DNA of 48,704 bases from Stenocarpella maydis (Eukaryota; Ascomycota; Sordariomycetes; Diaporthales; Diaporthaceae), in NCBI GenBank assembly GCA_002270565.1, contig NQMI01000053.1, positions 1 to 48,704 on the forward strand. Reading direction: 5' to 3'. Positions 12,162 to 22,849 of the stretch are shown piece after piece. The position numbers and the translations under genes were made by a program. How positions within the stretch are numbered: the stretch's first letter is position 1; each line of letters begins with the position of its first letter. Under the pieces are notes generated by a model. The model ran no database searches, was not told where the DNA came from, and saw only the letters and a program-made list of their open reading frames with translations.

Positions 12162-12872
12162 GTCATGAGGCTTGCGCGGGGGCATCAAGTACGCAGGCCA
12201 GGTGACCTGCCCCGTTACCTGGGGGCTTATGACTGTGGTGAAGTGTGTTCCTGACTCAAGGGGATGCTGCAATAAACGGTGGGGTCTGACTATTAGTATG
12301 GGTATTCCTGATATTGCCACACTCGTGCCCGGCGTGGCCAGCAGAACGCAACCCAGCCCGCTATTCTATAACTGCCGCGCATATTTATGCACCCCAACCT
12401 GGACGTTACATGGTCAATCTCCCTATCCCACGCACACTATACATGCCTGGCACAGGGTGCGTCCAAGACCTGCATTGTGGTTAATGAGACGGCTGTAACG
12501 GTATTGCCAACCATGGACCTGCGACGTAGACGTGTGCTGCATGCGCTGTTACCTCGTCCCGCTCATGTTTTTGCAAGCTACAAGCCGCCCAAGACCCCAA
12601 CCCTTGTATGGCCACAATATACGGACTGGCCCACCTACAGGCATCGTGAACGTTCATGTCAGCTGCGTGTTTTCTATTGGCAGCCCCGGGCCCACCCTCG
12701 CCAGAGGCCATGTAACCGTTTGCTTCCATCGCGGACGTCTTCTGTGACGTCACATTTTGGCCTACTGAATAGCCACAGCATAACTGACTCGCCCCCTCGG
12801 TTGTGCTCTGGAATCCCGCGCCTCGAGCCACATTCCTGCGCACGCTGTCTGGTCAGGTAGCCTTCCAGAGCC
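12162..12872. promoter_or_regulatory. Shared divergent promoter region
   Basis: 711 bp separate the start codons of the MFS transporter (minus) and the O-acetyltransferase-like gene (plus). No coding stretch here is convincing, so the interval must hold both promoters. A TATTTAT-like AT block near 12380-12387 is the only core-promoter-like sequence noticed. Joint control of transport and sugar acetylation is an inference from the arrangement. Confidence 0.55.
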
Positions 12873-13730
12873 ATGGCGTCTGAATCTCTGGATCTGCAAG
12901 CCAACCGGCGGCTCATGGAAGCCGGCGAGCTGTACTATGCCTTTACACCGGATCTCCTGGCCGACCGGCGCCGTGCCCAGGCCGCGTGCGAACGCTTCAA
13001 TCGGGCTGGGGAGTGTTCTCGCAGGGAGCTCGCCTTGCTGGTAAAGGAGTGAGTGGAAACGGCTCCGCCTGAGCCACACCGCATGCATCAGTTCTGGGCG
13101 AGCCCAGCTAAACCCTTTCGTCTTCTCCCACGGCAGTGTCCTGAACGACAAGACTGCCCTCCCGCCTCCTGCTTCGACTCCCGACGAGGACGAGCAGCTC
13201 CTGGTCAACGAGCCCTGGATCGACGGGCCACTCAGGATGGACTATGGATACAATGTCAGGTGAGGCTTTCGTGTGCTCCCCAGTAGCCATGCTCAGAGGT
13301 CTCCCGTGGCGTGCCGTCTCCAGGGCTCCCCTCAGCACCGCGGTATTGCTGATCACGCAGGCTGAGAAGGCTAGGGAAGAACGTCTACATCAATTTCAAC
13401 AGTGTATGGCTGGACACTTGCACCATTGAGGTTGGCGACCGTACTCTGATCGGCCCAAATTGCTCCTTCTACAGCGCCACGCACCCCCTTGACCCCAACC
13501 TGCGGAAGGGGACCCAGGGACCAGAGTATGGGAAGCCCATCAAGATAGGGCCGGACTGCTGGCTCGGCGGCAATTGTATTGTCTTGCCGGGTGTCACCAT
13601 TGGGAAGGGCGTGACGGTCGGCGCAGGGAGCGTCGTGACCAAGGACGTGCCTGATTACGTGGCGGTTGCTGGCAATCCAGCGCGCATCATAAAAGAGGTG
13701 CCAACTTCGGGAGAGCACAGGATCTCCTGA
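12873..13730 (+). CDS. Maltose O-acetyltransferase-like hexapeptide-repeat acetyltransferase
   Basis: Exons 12873-13048, 13137-13259 and 13361-13730 give 222 residues. Introns start GTGAGT and GTGAGG and end GGCAG and CGCAG, and both splits fall in arginine or acidic codons that keep frame. The product follows the Maa/NodL/LacA family: an N-terminal helical Mac domain (LMEAGELYYAFTPDLLADRRRAQ), then left-handed beta-helix hexapeptide repeats. The catalytic His lies in FYSATHPLDP, and the C-terminal coil includes CWLGGNCIVLPGVTIGKG and GAGSVVTKDVPDYVAVAGNP. These enzymes transfer acetyl from acetyl-CoA to sugar hydroxyls, probably in the cytosol; the true acceptor cannot be read from sequence. 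Length and motifs look complete. It lies head to head with a transporter gene. Confidence 0.92.
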
Positions 13731-13938
13731 GATCCTCTCTGCGAGCTCCTAGGCCAGGTACTCGGAGGCCACGAGCTGGAGAGTGTTTGAGAATTTTCCA
13801 CTTATACAGGAGATAGCCACGGAGGGTTACGAGGCACGCGGAGAAATTTATCAGATAACGTCATGATTCATTCTGGATACCTAGCGTTCCAATACCTCCA
13901 TCTGCTGCACTGAGTCAGAACTCGCTATGTTCGAGGCT

Positions 13939-15661
13939 TCAAGCATTGGGTGTCCAGCCTCGGGGAGTCGTCTGGTCGACTATCGCCTTGAAGACCTCCT
14001 GCCAAAACAGTTAGGTTTCTCGTATTCCCCATCAGAAATTAAACGAACGGCATGCTTTCAGTACAAGCCCCCGCCTCTGTTATTATATTGCTGGAGCCTA
14101 AACTACTCACCAGCTTACAGAAAGTCTCATCCCCTGGAAAATGATTGCCATCCGGGAGAGCAATTCGGAGCTTGAGCGGCTTGCCCATGTAGCATACTCG
14201 CACATACCAGGGCTCTCGCTGCGTCGTCTCGTCAGGTTGCCCTCGGTATAGCTCGAAAGCCAGGAATGCAGCGAATGGAGGCCAGAACCAATCGGGATCG
14301 GCCATAGCTCCAAAGGATACCAGTATCGCAGCAATGGTGGAGTCGTGGCAGCTCAAGAGGCAGATTCGAGCTGGATCTGTCGTTCCTGACCTCACATCCA
14401 CCATGCGTTGGACTGCCTCAGCAAGAGCCTTTCCAATCCCTAGTTCCCGGAATTCAAGGCTGTCGCCATAACCGGCAAATTCTTCTTCCGCAATGATCCG
14501 GTACATCGCCTCCTGCATCTCTAGGTCAAAGAACTCAGCGGGCAAGTACTTGTGCATTTCCGTATGCGCCGTGGCTGAGCATATAGTGTCAAGGATGCCG
14601 TGCATCTTCCAAGGCTCGGAGTCTACGCCAATGGGGAAGCCCTCAGGCATCCATCTTCCCAGGGCCCTATTCACAGTGGCCATTTCGGGAGAGTTATTCC
14701 CTTGAAGGTGGTTAGTGCGGCGGGCTCGGGCGCTTGTTTCCGGAACAACGGACACTTAGCTGCGGCGCGTCTTGTGTACAGGTCGAGAAGCACCTGGAAC
14801 CGCGGGCTGTAGTCGTTTGGGGGCAATAGCGTCTCCTCTTGCGGACTGAGAACAGTGACCGACAGCCGTGTAGGGTCAACTGTTCGCTTGTCAAGGGGGT
14901 AAAGACCCCTGAGGACATGTCTAAGGGACACAAAGGTCCGATGGTACTGTGTACTGCGCAAGTATACAGTGTTTGGGTCATCAAGTGTTGGCGGCAGGAA
15001 GGCCAGGTGGTCGACATAGATCGAACGGAGCTTGCGTCCAAGCTTGTGAGTGGTTTGCATGCCCTTGGTGGTCAGGTCGCCAAGAGAGCTGTCAGGAGGT
15101 TGGTTAGCTTGTCCCTGCCAGGCTTAGGTACATGAAGCCGTAGAGGTCTGTCGATGGCACGAACCAATATGCCGGAGCGCCGGCCGTTTCCGCGTGCGGG
15201 GGTTCTGCCTGAATGTCATCGTCCAGGGGAATGGATCGACTCCTTCCTTCGCGGAAAAGGGCATCAGGGCATGTCCCTGCTTTGATCAGTGGCCAGACTT
15301 CCGGGAGTCCAATCTTATCACGGAGTTGAGTCAGCACGGTCCTGGCCCCGACACTCCCCATTCTGCCTAGAACGAGCACGGCGTCTCACCTTGTCAAGGC
15401 GCGTTTTATTAGGAGCTCTCTCTCCTGTCAAAGCTTTGTTAATCCCTGGAAGAGAACTGAGCTGGGGCACAAGCCTACCATGTCGACAGAACTATTTCGG
15501 TAGCAATTTGTTAAAGGCCAGTTGGGGACGTAGGTTAGTCGTGGGATCGCGGGACTTACCACCTGTACGAGCTCCAACTGAAGCCCTGGGGGGGGGGTCC
15601 AATCTTGCCCTTCCATCTCGTGTGTGTCCATGCCTTTCGTGCTGGAGTTCTCGGATTTCAT
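13939..15661 (-). CDS. Histidine acid phosphatase, ACP6-like (lysophosphatidic acid phosphatase type)
   Basis: Seven exons reconstructed on the minus strand: 15661-15560, 15491-15479, 15424-15390, 15313-15132, 15088-14754, 14700-14111 and 13998-13939, all in phase, 438 residues. The second exon is only 13 nt and supplies Phe-Cys-Arg-His plus the first base of Gly; spliced, the product reads VQVFCRHGERAP, the catalytic RHGxRxP signature (His accepts the phosphate). Downstream are LTTKGMQTTHKLGRKLR, YLRSTQYHR and the proton-donor motif LSCHDS, spaced as in ACP6-like enzymes. Introns are 43-112 nt with good branch sites (GACTAAC, GCTAACC, CACTAACC, CCTAAC); the fifth intron uses the weaker donor GTCCGT. 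No signal peptide or membrane segment is evident. Start could instead be the ATG at 15631. Substrate is inferred from family only. Confidence 0.85.
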
Positions 15662-16999
15662 GAGAAGTGAAGACTGAAGAGCAGAACAAACCCTCGTGAG
15701 GCTGCTCAAAGCTGGGAAATTAAATAGTATTTCTGTTAGCTAAACGCAGAGCTACCCCGCTTCGTCGAGAGCGTAACGAGCATAATACTGAGAGCATAAT
15801 AACATCATCGCTCCGGCTTGCGGCCCGGCCACCCTTGCGGCCCGGCCACCCTTGCGGCCCGGCCCTCGTTGCGGCCCGGCCGCCCCACCCACCCACCACC
15901 GCCTGTGGTGCTGTACTATGTATCGGCGTATCCCAAGCGAGACCATGATGTGGGCCAATAGCCAACGCCGGAAATAGCGGAAACAAGAGTGGCCTTGATT
16001 TCCTAGGCGTTCTGGTTACAAAACTTTTACTAACAGATAGATGAGGTACAAAGGGCAACATTGCACTTATTGCAGCCGCACGCCGCAGCGTAGTCGGCGT
16101 TAGTGGTCATGTATCCATAGCGTACCCCCTAATTGCAGGGGCCAGAAAGTGCAAAAGCAGACCCGGATTTACCTCACGCCGTTACAGCACCACAAGCGAT
16201 ACCACTATTCCCAACATTAATTTCCCTGTTCAACCACCACCAAGCCCGCTCCTAGTAGTATTAAGGGGTTGTTGGAATAATTGCTATTAATTATATTTTA
16301 TTACCTGGAAGTCGTTGTAAAAGGGAACTCTTCTACAGCCTGCAGAGGCGTGTGGCGACCCCCTTGAAGCCCTAGTCGCTTAGTTGGCAACGGCCACACT
16401 TGTCAAGTTGTTGGTGCGGGGGCGTCCCGCAGCCCTGACGACTGAGCGTTGGGGCAGCTCGTTTAGCTCCGACACCAATAGGTTTTTGCGATGGCGTGGC
16501 GTGCCTCGGTTTTCCCTCGGTGGGCAGCCAGGTGTAGGTACCACCAGCTGCTGCAGAATTGCTAGGTAACTTGAGGTACTGGGGCCTGGTGGGCCTGGTC
16601 TCCCAAGGAAGAACAGCACCCAGTACCTCACGCAATCATGCCTCGGGGCCCACCCTGAGGACTCATTAAACGGCACAATAATCCACAATCCATAAAAGGG
16701 ATCCTTGTGTTTGGTAGTAGGTGCGCGTGCGCCCCTCCTGCCCTACACCAACAGCCCGGCCGCGCGACTCGTTTGTTTCCTTCCTCTCTTTCTTCGGAAA
16801 ATCCACATCATTTGGTGCAAAACTTGAGCCCTCGTGCCATAAAGCCCAAGTGACGTCTCAGTACTAAGCTGCCCTTGCTGCCCCAGTGGTTTGAGACATC
16901 CGTCTCACTGCCAGCTGGTACTTCTGTGACGCTAGCTCCAACTCGAGCTGCCTAGGTGCCTATCAAATCGGTGCCAGAGTGCCTGCCACACATGTTGAA
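15662..16999. other. Gene-free interval
   Basis: About 1.3 kb with no supported coding sequence. It contains a GC-rich tandem repeat (15817-15884) and an AT-rich patch near 16265-16310. Open frames at 16.37-16.69 kb on the minus strand show no family resemblance. Confidence 0.5.
15817..15884. repeat. Four tandem 17-bp GC-rich repeats
   Basis: Four consecutive 17-bp units built on CTTGCGGCCCGGCCACC: the first two are identical, the third ends CCCTC and the fourth begins G and ends CCGCC. The array lies about 160 bp upstream of the phosphatase start and contains repeated GGCC sites. Confidence 0.95.
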
Positions 17000-17478
17000 T
17001 TAATCTTGGAAACCGCCAGTATTGGAGACCTTCTCAATTAGCTCGTCCTTCGCTAACAGGCCACTGTCGAACTGCTTTCTGACAGCAATCAGCCAGTCTC
17101 GACGAGTATGTCTTTCCAGGTCTGCCTCAGAGGGCCATCTGTGCAGAGCTAGTTAATCACGCTGGGGCCAGAAGCCTGCTGATCCCAATGGCCTTTTTTT
17201 GGGGGCTTTGCAAGAATTAGATATAGGATACTCACTTTTCCAGTAGGTGGAAAACAGTGCCTGCGCCTTGAGGATCGTTCTTCTCAAAGACTTCGTACCG
17301 TAAGCACGTCTTTTCCACTTCACGGACTTTTGCAGCCAGGCCAAGGAGGACCTCTCGAGTCTGAACAGAATTAGATCCTCAGCTCGGGCTCTAAGTGGAG
17401 TATCACATAACTTGCCTCGGCTTCTTTTCCCGGCGCGGGATGTAAAGTGCACCATAACATGACCGTTTGAGAAGCCAT
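17000..17478 (-). CDS. Antibiotic biosynthesis monooxygenase (ABM) domain protein
   Basis: Three exons, 17478-17407, 17360-17236 and 17138-17000, give 111 residues, typical for a single-domain ABM protein (dimeric ferredoxin-like fold). The product starts MASQTVMLWCTLHPAPGKEAEA, continues with LLGLAAKVREVEKTCLRYEVFE, and ends with FHLLEKWPSEADLERH, the usual strand-helix pattern in which the FHLLEKW strand is followed by a histidine-containing helix. Introns are 46 nt (GTGATA donor, weak) and 97 nt (GTGAGT...GCACAG). Such proteins act as cofactor-free quinone-forming monooxygenases or quinol-handling stress proteins; the substrate is not predictable. The first donor is the least certain point: an alternative would change only two or three residues. 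Confidence 0.8.
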
Positions 17479-18389
17479 GACGATGCCGAACTGTATGATC
17501 TTGCGTTTCCTCTCGAAAAGAACGGGCACTCGGCACCTATCCGAGCGACCTTTTTTAGAAAGTACTAGGAAAACTACCGTATCAGTCAAAACTGATCAAT
17601 GTTGAAATCGGATCGACGATCTTGATCACGACCGTGAATAACTTTTACAATGCCAACACTCTGATCACATGTATATGCCGATACACCCCCCCCCCGCGGC
17701 CTTGGCTTGAATAAGTTCAGGGAAGTTCTGATCTTTGTCGCTTCAAACTTGACTGTGCTGCATGAGGAAAAAACAGGTTTGTTCCCCACGATGTGGCGGA
17801 AAGTTCCGCAAAAGCGCCGCGTAAAGCGGTCTGCAACACAACTTTGAGGAATTCCCGAAGCTTTTGGCAGAGGTGCCACCTGCATTAGCCTCGGCGACAT
17901 CCTTACACATCTGCAGGCATCCCAGAGGTTAACTTGACATGTACTTTTAATTAGCAATGTAAAACCCACAAGGTACCACTTTGCCTGGCATAGCAATAGG
18001 AGTAACTTGTGGTGTGGAGGTGGAGATTTAAAGTTCAGGACAAGGTTACATCCGCGACTATATAGTACCTAGCTAAGGGGAGATGATCGGCGTCCATAAG
18101 CGGAATTTTAACCCGCACGGCGGGATCTGGGGTAGCAGGGATTGGGATTTTTCAAGGAACCCATGTCTTTGCACCGATACCTAATTATGAACCCTACGAG
18201 AATATGCATTAAAACCCTCTATGTCTGAATGCAGAAGCAACCGAGGCAGCGGTAGACAAAACAAAAGGGCTCATATTACTCACTACTTTTGATGGTTGGA
18301 CAAAATTCTGAGCCGAAGTCTCGGTGTACGCCAAATGAGGTCCTCAAAATCAAATCAGAAAGAAGCTTGCTCGAGTGCGCAATTCCATC
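17479..18389. other. Intergenic spacer
   Basis: About 0.9 kb between two divergently oriented starts (ABM gene on minus, decarboxylase relic on plus). An open frame of ~136 codons on the minus strand (17996-17586) has no family resemblance. No repeats beyond short C runs near 17688. Confidence 0.5.
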
Positions 18390-18861
18390 ATGTCGAAAGT
18401 ACTGGTAACTGGCGTAAGACATGCCACGATTATTTCCCTCTACCAAACCTTTTGCTATGCTGACGATGGCAATTGGACATAGGGAGCTGGGTTCCTTGGG
18501 TCTCATCTCGTCGACCTGTTGCTAGAGAAGGGACATACAGTGACCGCTATTGACTCACTGTGGACTGGCTACTCGGAGAACATAGCCCGACTTGAAAAAA
18601 ACCAAGCTTTCAGATTTGTAAAGTAAGTTGAGTGGGTATCAGATCCAATACAATCTACTTGGTCGGTTGCTCCACCTCACAATTCCCTTCTTGATGAGGT
18701 AGCTCTGACCAGTTCATTTTATCTCAACATAGACACGATGTGACGAGGCCGTTCCCAGAAGAAGTTTTCCATGTAGACCGCATATATCACCTCGCCTGCC
18801 CAGCGAGCCCAAAGAGATTTGCAGAGGCACCCCTAGGCATTCTTGATACCTGTTTTCTGTA
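18390..18861 (+). pseudogene. 5' part of a UDP-glucuronate decarboxylase-like (UXS/SDR) gene, truncated by a transposon end
   Basis: Three exons, 18390-18413, 18483-18622 and 18733-18861, encode the N-terminal NAD-binding Rossmann region of an extended SDR enzyme: VLVTGGAGFLGSHLVD (GxxGxxG), DSLWTGYSENIARLE, HDVTRPFPEE and DRIYHLACPASP, as in UDP-glucuronate decarboxylases that make UDP-xylose. Introns (69 and 110 nt) have GTAAGA and GTAAGT donors. The frame runs straight into the left inverted repeat of MULE element A at 18862 and meets TAG, so the catalytic Tyr-x3-Lys and C-terminal half are missing. They are not found beyond the element's right end either. Splicing looks intact up to the break, so truncation is probably fairly recent. 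Confidence 0.85.
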
Positions 18862-18887
18862 GAATGCGGATATTCGCACATAAGAAA
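18862..18887 (+). repeat. Left terminal inverted repeat of element A
   Basis: 26 bp identical in reverse complement to 21964-21989. It directly abuts the last codons of the truncated decarboxylase gene. Confidence 0.9.
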
Positions 18888-19211
18888 CCGGCTACCGCAC
18901 ATAAAAAAACGGATGGTACACAGATACCACGGGAAGCAGGGATCAGCCACTTATTAAGCAGCCAAGACCCTTATTTCCGTTATACCCATCTATAAGGGGC
19001 ATTGAGCATCATCAGCATGCCTAGCGTTATGCCATCACCAACCTCATCAGCGCAAATTCGTGGTGTTTTGCACAATTACACACATCTTTACAAGCCTAAT
19101 TGCATGCAAATAAGCACTCTATTGCACGCCCAATTGCACGCCGAATTAGCGCAATAATTCGTTGCAACAAGTGGTGCGAATTACTTAGTTAATAGATACT
19201 ATTATCTGGGA

Positions 19212-21400
19212 CTATGTTTCCTTCCCGTTACCCTCCTTATTGCCCAAATTAATGAAGCTATCATCACTCTCGTTATTAACGTCTGAAGCAGTCAAATCTA
19301 TTGCTGGAAGCCTGTTGATTGTAGCTATAGCCGCCGTATGCCGCCTCTTTACCGGCAGCATACTAGGGGCCATATGCATCCGGGGAGGCGCTGATGAAGC
19401 CGGGCCCCTAAATATCGTGGCCATCCCTTAGTATTTTCGCTTCAGGCAGCGGCCGGCTTAGTCCTCATCATCTAGGGACTCAAGGGTTGTATCATTCCAC
19501 TCAAAAGCTGAGTTTACGCGTTATGCTGAAGCCGTTATTGCCCCCATCTTATTACTAGCCCTACTACCTAGGCTTGTGGTATTAGAGGAAGTCTAATGGG
19601 TTATTACAGCCCTCCCGATGCTACTAAAGATGCCCTCTTTATCCCCTACAAACGGATTGTTATCCCAAGGCCTTCCTCTCGAGTTAAGGACCTTCTTAGG
19701 CGAAAGCACAAGGAGGAGGGGGTTCTCGATTAAGAGGTCGCAATTAAGGTACCATACTAAGTGGACATCCTCTTTATTAAGAGGAATACCTACTTCCTCC
19801 TTATCAGCAATTCTATTAGCACAGATTAAGCCGAATTATGTATAGATTGGGCAACGGCACATTAATTGCAAGCACTCTCCTCATGGTGTTTCGCCTCAAA
19901 GCATACGTTTCGCCTGCTTCCTCGTCTTCGCGAGAAGCTTAAGTGCCTCCCTTGCCACTTGAAGGTATAGTTTACCAACCCACGGCTTTCCATTAAACTT
20001 TTCTAGGGCCGCCGTTTTCTACTTGGCTTCCTCAAGCTGGATATCACGAGCAATCTCAACGATAGCCTCAAATGCAGCCTCAAACAGATAGTAGATATTC
20101 CTCATCCCGTAGCCCAGCTGGAGCTTGATTTTCCGGTGCATCCGCTTAGTAGAGGACATCATATATAAGCCGAAGTTAAGGTTCTTGCAGATCTTGTGGC
20201 CGGCCCATTTAGCAACAATCTCCTCCTTCTCATTAATATAATATATCTTGAGATAGTTAAGGATTGCCCTCTGGCCTGAGAACTTCTCTTGCAAACGCTC
20301 CCAGGCTGTCTTATAGGTCTTGCAATCGGTAGCAAACTCCATAGTCTTGAAGAGGTTGAAGAGGGCTATTTGGGTGTTAGGGATGGCACTAAGGGCAGGC
20401 ACTTTTAAAGGCACCATGGTGGTATTTCTCTGCGGTACATTCTAAAGTCCAAAATCTTTATCGTTACTCTTAGGATCCTCGGGATCCAGGCTTCCTATAG
20501 AGTTTTTATCCTTAGTAGCTATAGGCAATTCCTCCCGGCCTGGCTTCCACCATTTCTTCTTAATATTAAGGATAACATTTATATTAATATGGAAGATATA
20601 AAGCTAGTATTTTAATTAAGGAAATTCTTTTGCTAGAGCATTAATTAAGGCAGTATTATAGTCTGTAATAAAGAGCGAAGGGTCCTTATTTTTATACTCC
20701 TGGAGGAAATTATAAACCTACTCTAGCAGCTACCAGAAGCCTGATTCCTTCTCGTTATCCATAATACCCTAAAAGAGAGGCAAAATCTTCTTCATATGGG
20801 TCATAATAGTGCCTTAGAAGTATGGTAGCTTCTTCTGATTTATTGAGTATATGCAATTAAGCAAGATATTACTAGAGAAATGCTGCTCTTAAATCCATTG
20901 GACCTGCTGCATTATACACCATAAGATGCCCGTGATTGCATTATCCTTATTAATATAAAATCTATACTAAGTCTCCTTCTCTTTAAGCCAGTATAATATT
21001 ATCTGGGTTGGTATATATATGCCTTATTTCTATTATTAAAAGCTAGCAAGCTAATTCTTTATGGTATTATTTCCTACCTCAACATCTGGGTACTAGCAAT
21101 AAAGGGCAGCCTTAAGTTGCCTGGGCTTTGCTTGTGATGGGTCTTAAGCTATTTAAGTGAGGAATTCGTGATATTCTTGTGATAGCTTCATGAATCCGCA
21201 TTAAGCCTCCGGAATATCCTATAGGCTATAATTAGTATGCCTTCCCTCCTTAACCCAAAGGACCCATTTACTAGCTATATTCCTCATACAATATATAGTT
21301 GCCTTCTATTTGCAGCTACATTTAATTATAGAGGACTGATATTTTCTTATAGTACTGGGCCGGGTAGTACTGCCCCAGCTATATATCAAGACTATATAAG
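19212..21400 (-). pseudogene. MULE transposase relic (element A)
   Basis: Minus-strand coding relic reading from about 21400 down to 19212, though the lower end past 20019 may lie in another frame. It aligns block by block with the element B relic. Recognisable pieces are the start of the domain after a GCK/GCR zinc-finger-like region (KEGRHTNY), the DDE core (LFITDYNTALINAL, then LYIFHININVILNIKKKWW, matching the Hop/MULE pattern with TD...ALxNAL and xxHINxNV), an ALFNLFKTMEFAT block (20019-20417, the longest stop-free part) and the tail HTAAIATINRLPAIDLT. Stops are numerous and often face Gln in copy B (for example F*GT for FQGT, E*V for EQL, Y*LYIF for HQLYIF), while several Trp codons survive. 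I saw no frameshift across the ~1.3 kb checked. Confidence 0.82.
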
Positions 21401-21963
21401 TTGGCACTAAGCTTTATACAACTATAAAGAACCTAGATAACTTTACTAATGCATTTAGTTTCACATAAAGATTACTGAAAGTATTATAGCTATTGTGAAA
21501 TAGTTATAGGAAAGGGGTGGGTTAGCAAGGGCTGGTTGATAGTGGTTTGTAGCGGTAATATTTGCGTTCCATTATTAATAGTTGCGTTACTACTGCAGCT
21601 TAAGGCCGCTATAGTCTGGCACATATGCTATTACTATAACACCAAAAAAACATCTGATAACCAGATAGGGGTAATTAATGATGCTTAATTGACTGGTCTG
21701 GGTAGTTTGTCTATTTATTAAGGGCGTTAGGGGTGGGTGGTGGGTAATAGGGGTTGGGTGGTGTAAGGCGCGTTGGTCAACAACATATGTGGCCCTATAG
21801 CCCCTTAAGGAGGCACTCAAAATCAGCACTCGAGGTCGTCAAATTCGAGGGCCCCCGGCACTAGCGCCATTACGTCAGCGGAACGCGGCTGCCCTATTGG
21901 CTGCAGCGTTGCCGGCGGCAACCGGCCGGGTGCTTAGTCACTAGCGTTATGTTTGCCATCTGT

Positions 21964-21989
21964 TTTCTTATGTGCGAATATCCGCATTC
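21964..21989 (-). repeat. Right terminal inverted repeat of element A
   Basis: Inverted copy of the 26-bp left end. Just inside it lies an ATTGGCTGCAG subterminal block that is also present in elements B and C. Confidence 0.9.
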
Positions 21990-22849
21990 TTGTTTGGGGT
22001 GCGATGAGGCTGCGTGGCACTGTCTATTTCTATGGATGGCTTGAGGGACGATGTGACGTTGGGCTCTCCCTATTTACTTACAGAGAATATCTTCTACTTC
22101 CCGTACACGTAATAACCGGCCTTGAAGTAATGCGAAACCAGCTGGCTAAAATGCACTGAGACCCTTTCCCACCACCCAGAAGCCGTCGAATTCAAGGTCT
22201 CTGTGCCAATTCCAATCCAGCCAGCTCCCGGCAAACCTTCCAAGTTCAAATGGAAGTCGTGATTAGGGGAAAGAATGCCCTAATCACCTGGGCAGGTATC
22301 CAGGTCCAGGGAAAAAAAAACGCCGCAAGTCGTAGTAATAACGAAACTCCACAATTCTGCCGCGCCAGCTGCCATGCCCTCCATGACGCCATGCAGGCCG
22401 AGCCCTTTTATCACGACGTTCGGAGTTTCAGCATATAGTCGGGTCGAACCTCAAGACGCCAAGTCGCCAACGCCCAGACCGCCATTTATAACGTTACAGG
22501 GACATAATAAGCCTCTTGTTTCCTTCCTTATTGGGCCCCGACCAAGACAACCGTCGGCACACCGATAGCTGGGCGCTGCCGGATTGCTCGGCACAACGAC
22601 AGAAATTTGCTGGCGAGGTAGCACTTGAGTGGCCCGCTCTGCAGGCGCCCAGAGATACTATCTGACAGGTCGGCGCGGCCGCACCATATTGATGATGACA
22701 TTGTCGACAAAGGTGGTGCGTTGGTGAGGCGGTTCCTCGGGTTGGATAGTACAAAGTGCGGAACATCCTCGGGGCATGCTGCGTGAGAGGCCACCCGGCC
22801 CCTTTTGCTTCGAACTAGCAGTGAGCACCTTACACGGTTCGTCGTGACA
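21990..22849. other. Spacer between element A and the secreted protein gene
   Basis: About 860 bp. The missing half of the decarboxylase gene was looked for here and not found. Small open frames on both strands have no recognisable homology. The interval presumably includes the promoter of the choice-of-anchor-B gene. Confidence 0.5.

Larger units (their letters stand above)
18862..21989 (-). mobile_element. MULE-type DNA transposon, element A (mutated)
   Basis: Bounded by 26-bp inverted repeats (18862-18887 and 21964-21989) that begin GAATGCGGATATTCGC. The left end also carries a small internal duplication around a GCACATAA motif. The interior is AT-rich and on the minus strand encodes a degraded transposase related to that of element B. 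I find no matching 8-9 bp target duplication at the borders: the left flank ends TTTCTGTA and the right flank starts TTGTTTGG. The ends may have been brought together by rearrangement, or one flank was deleted. Total length about 3.1 kb, close to element B. Confidence 0.85.
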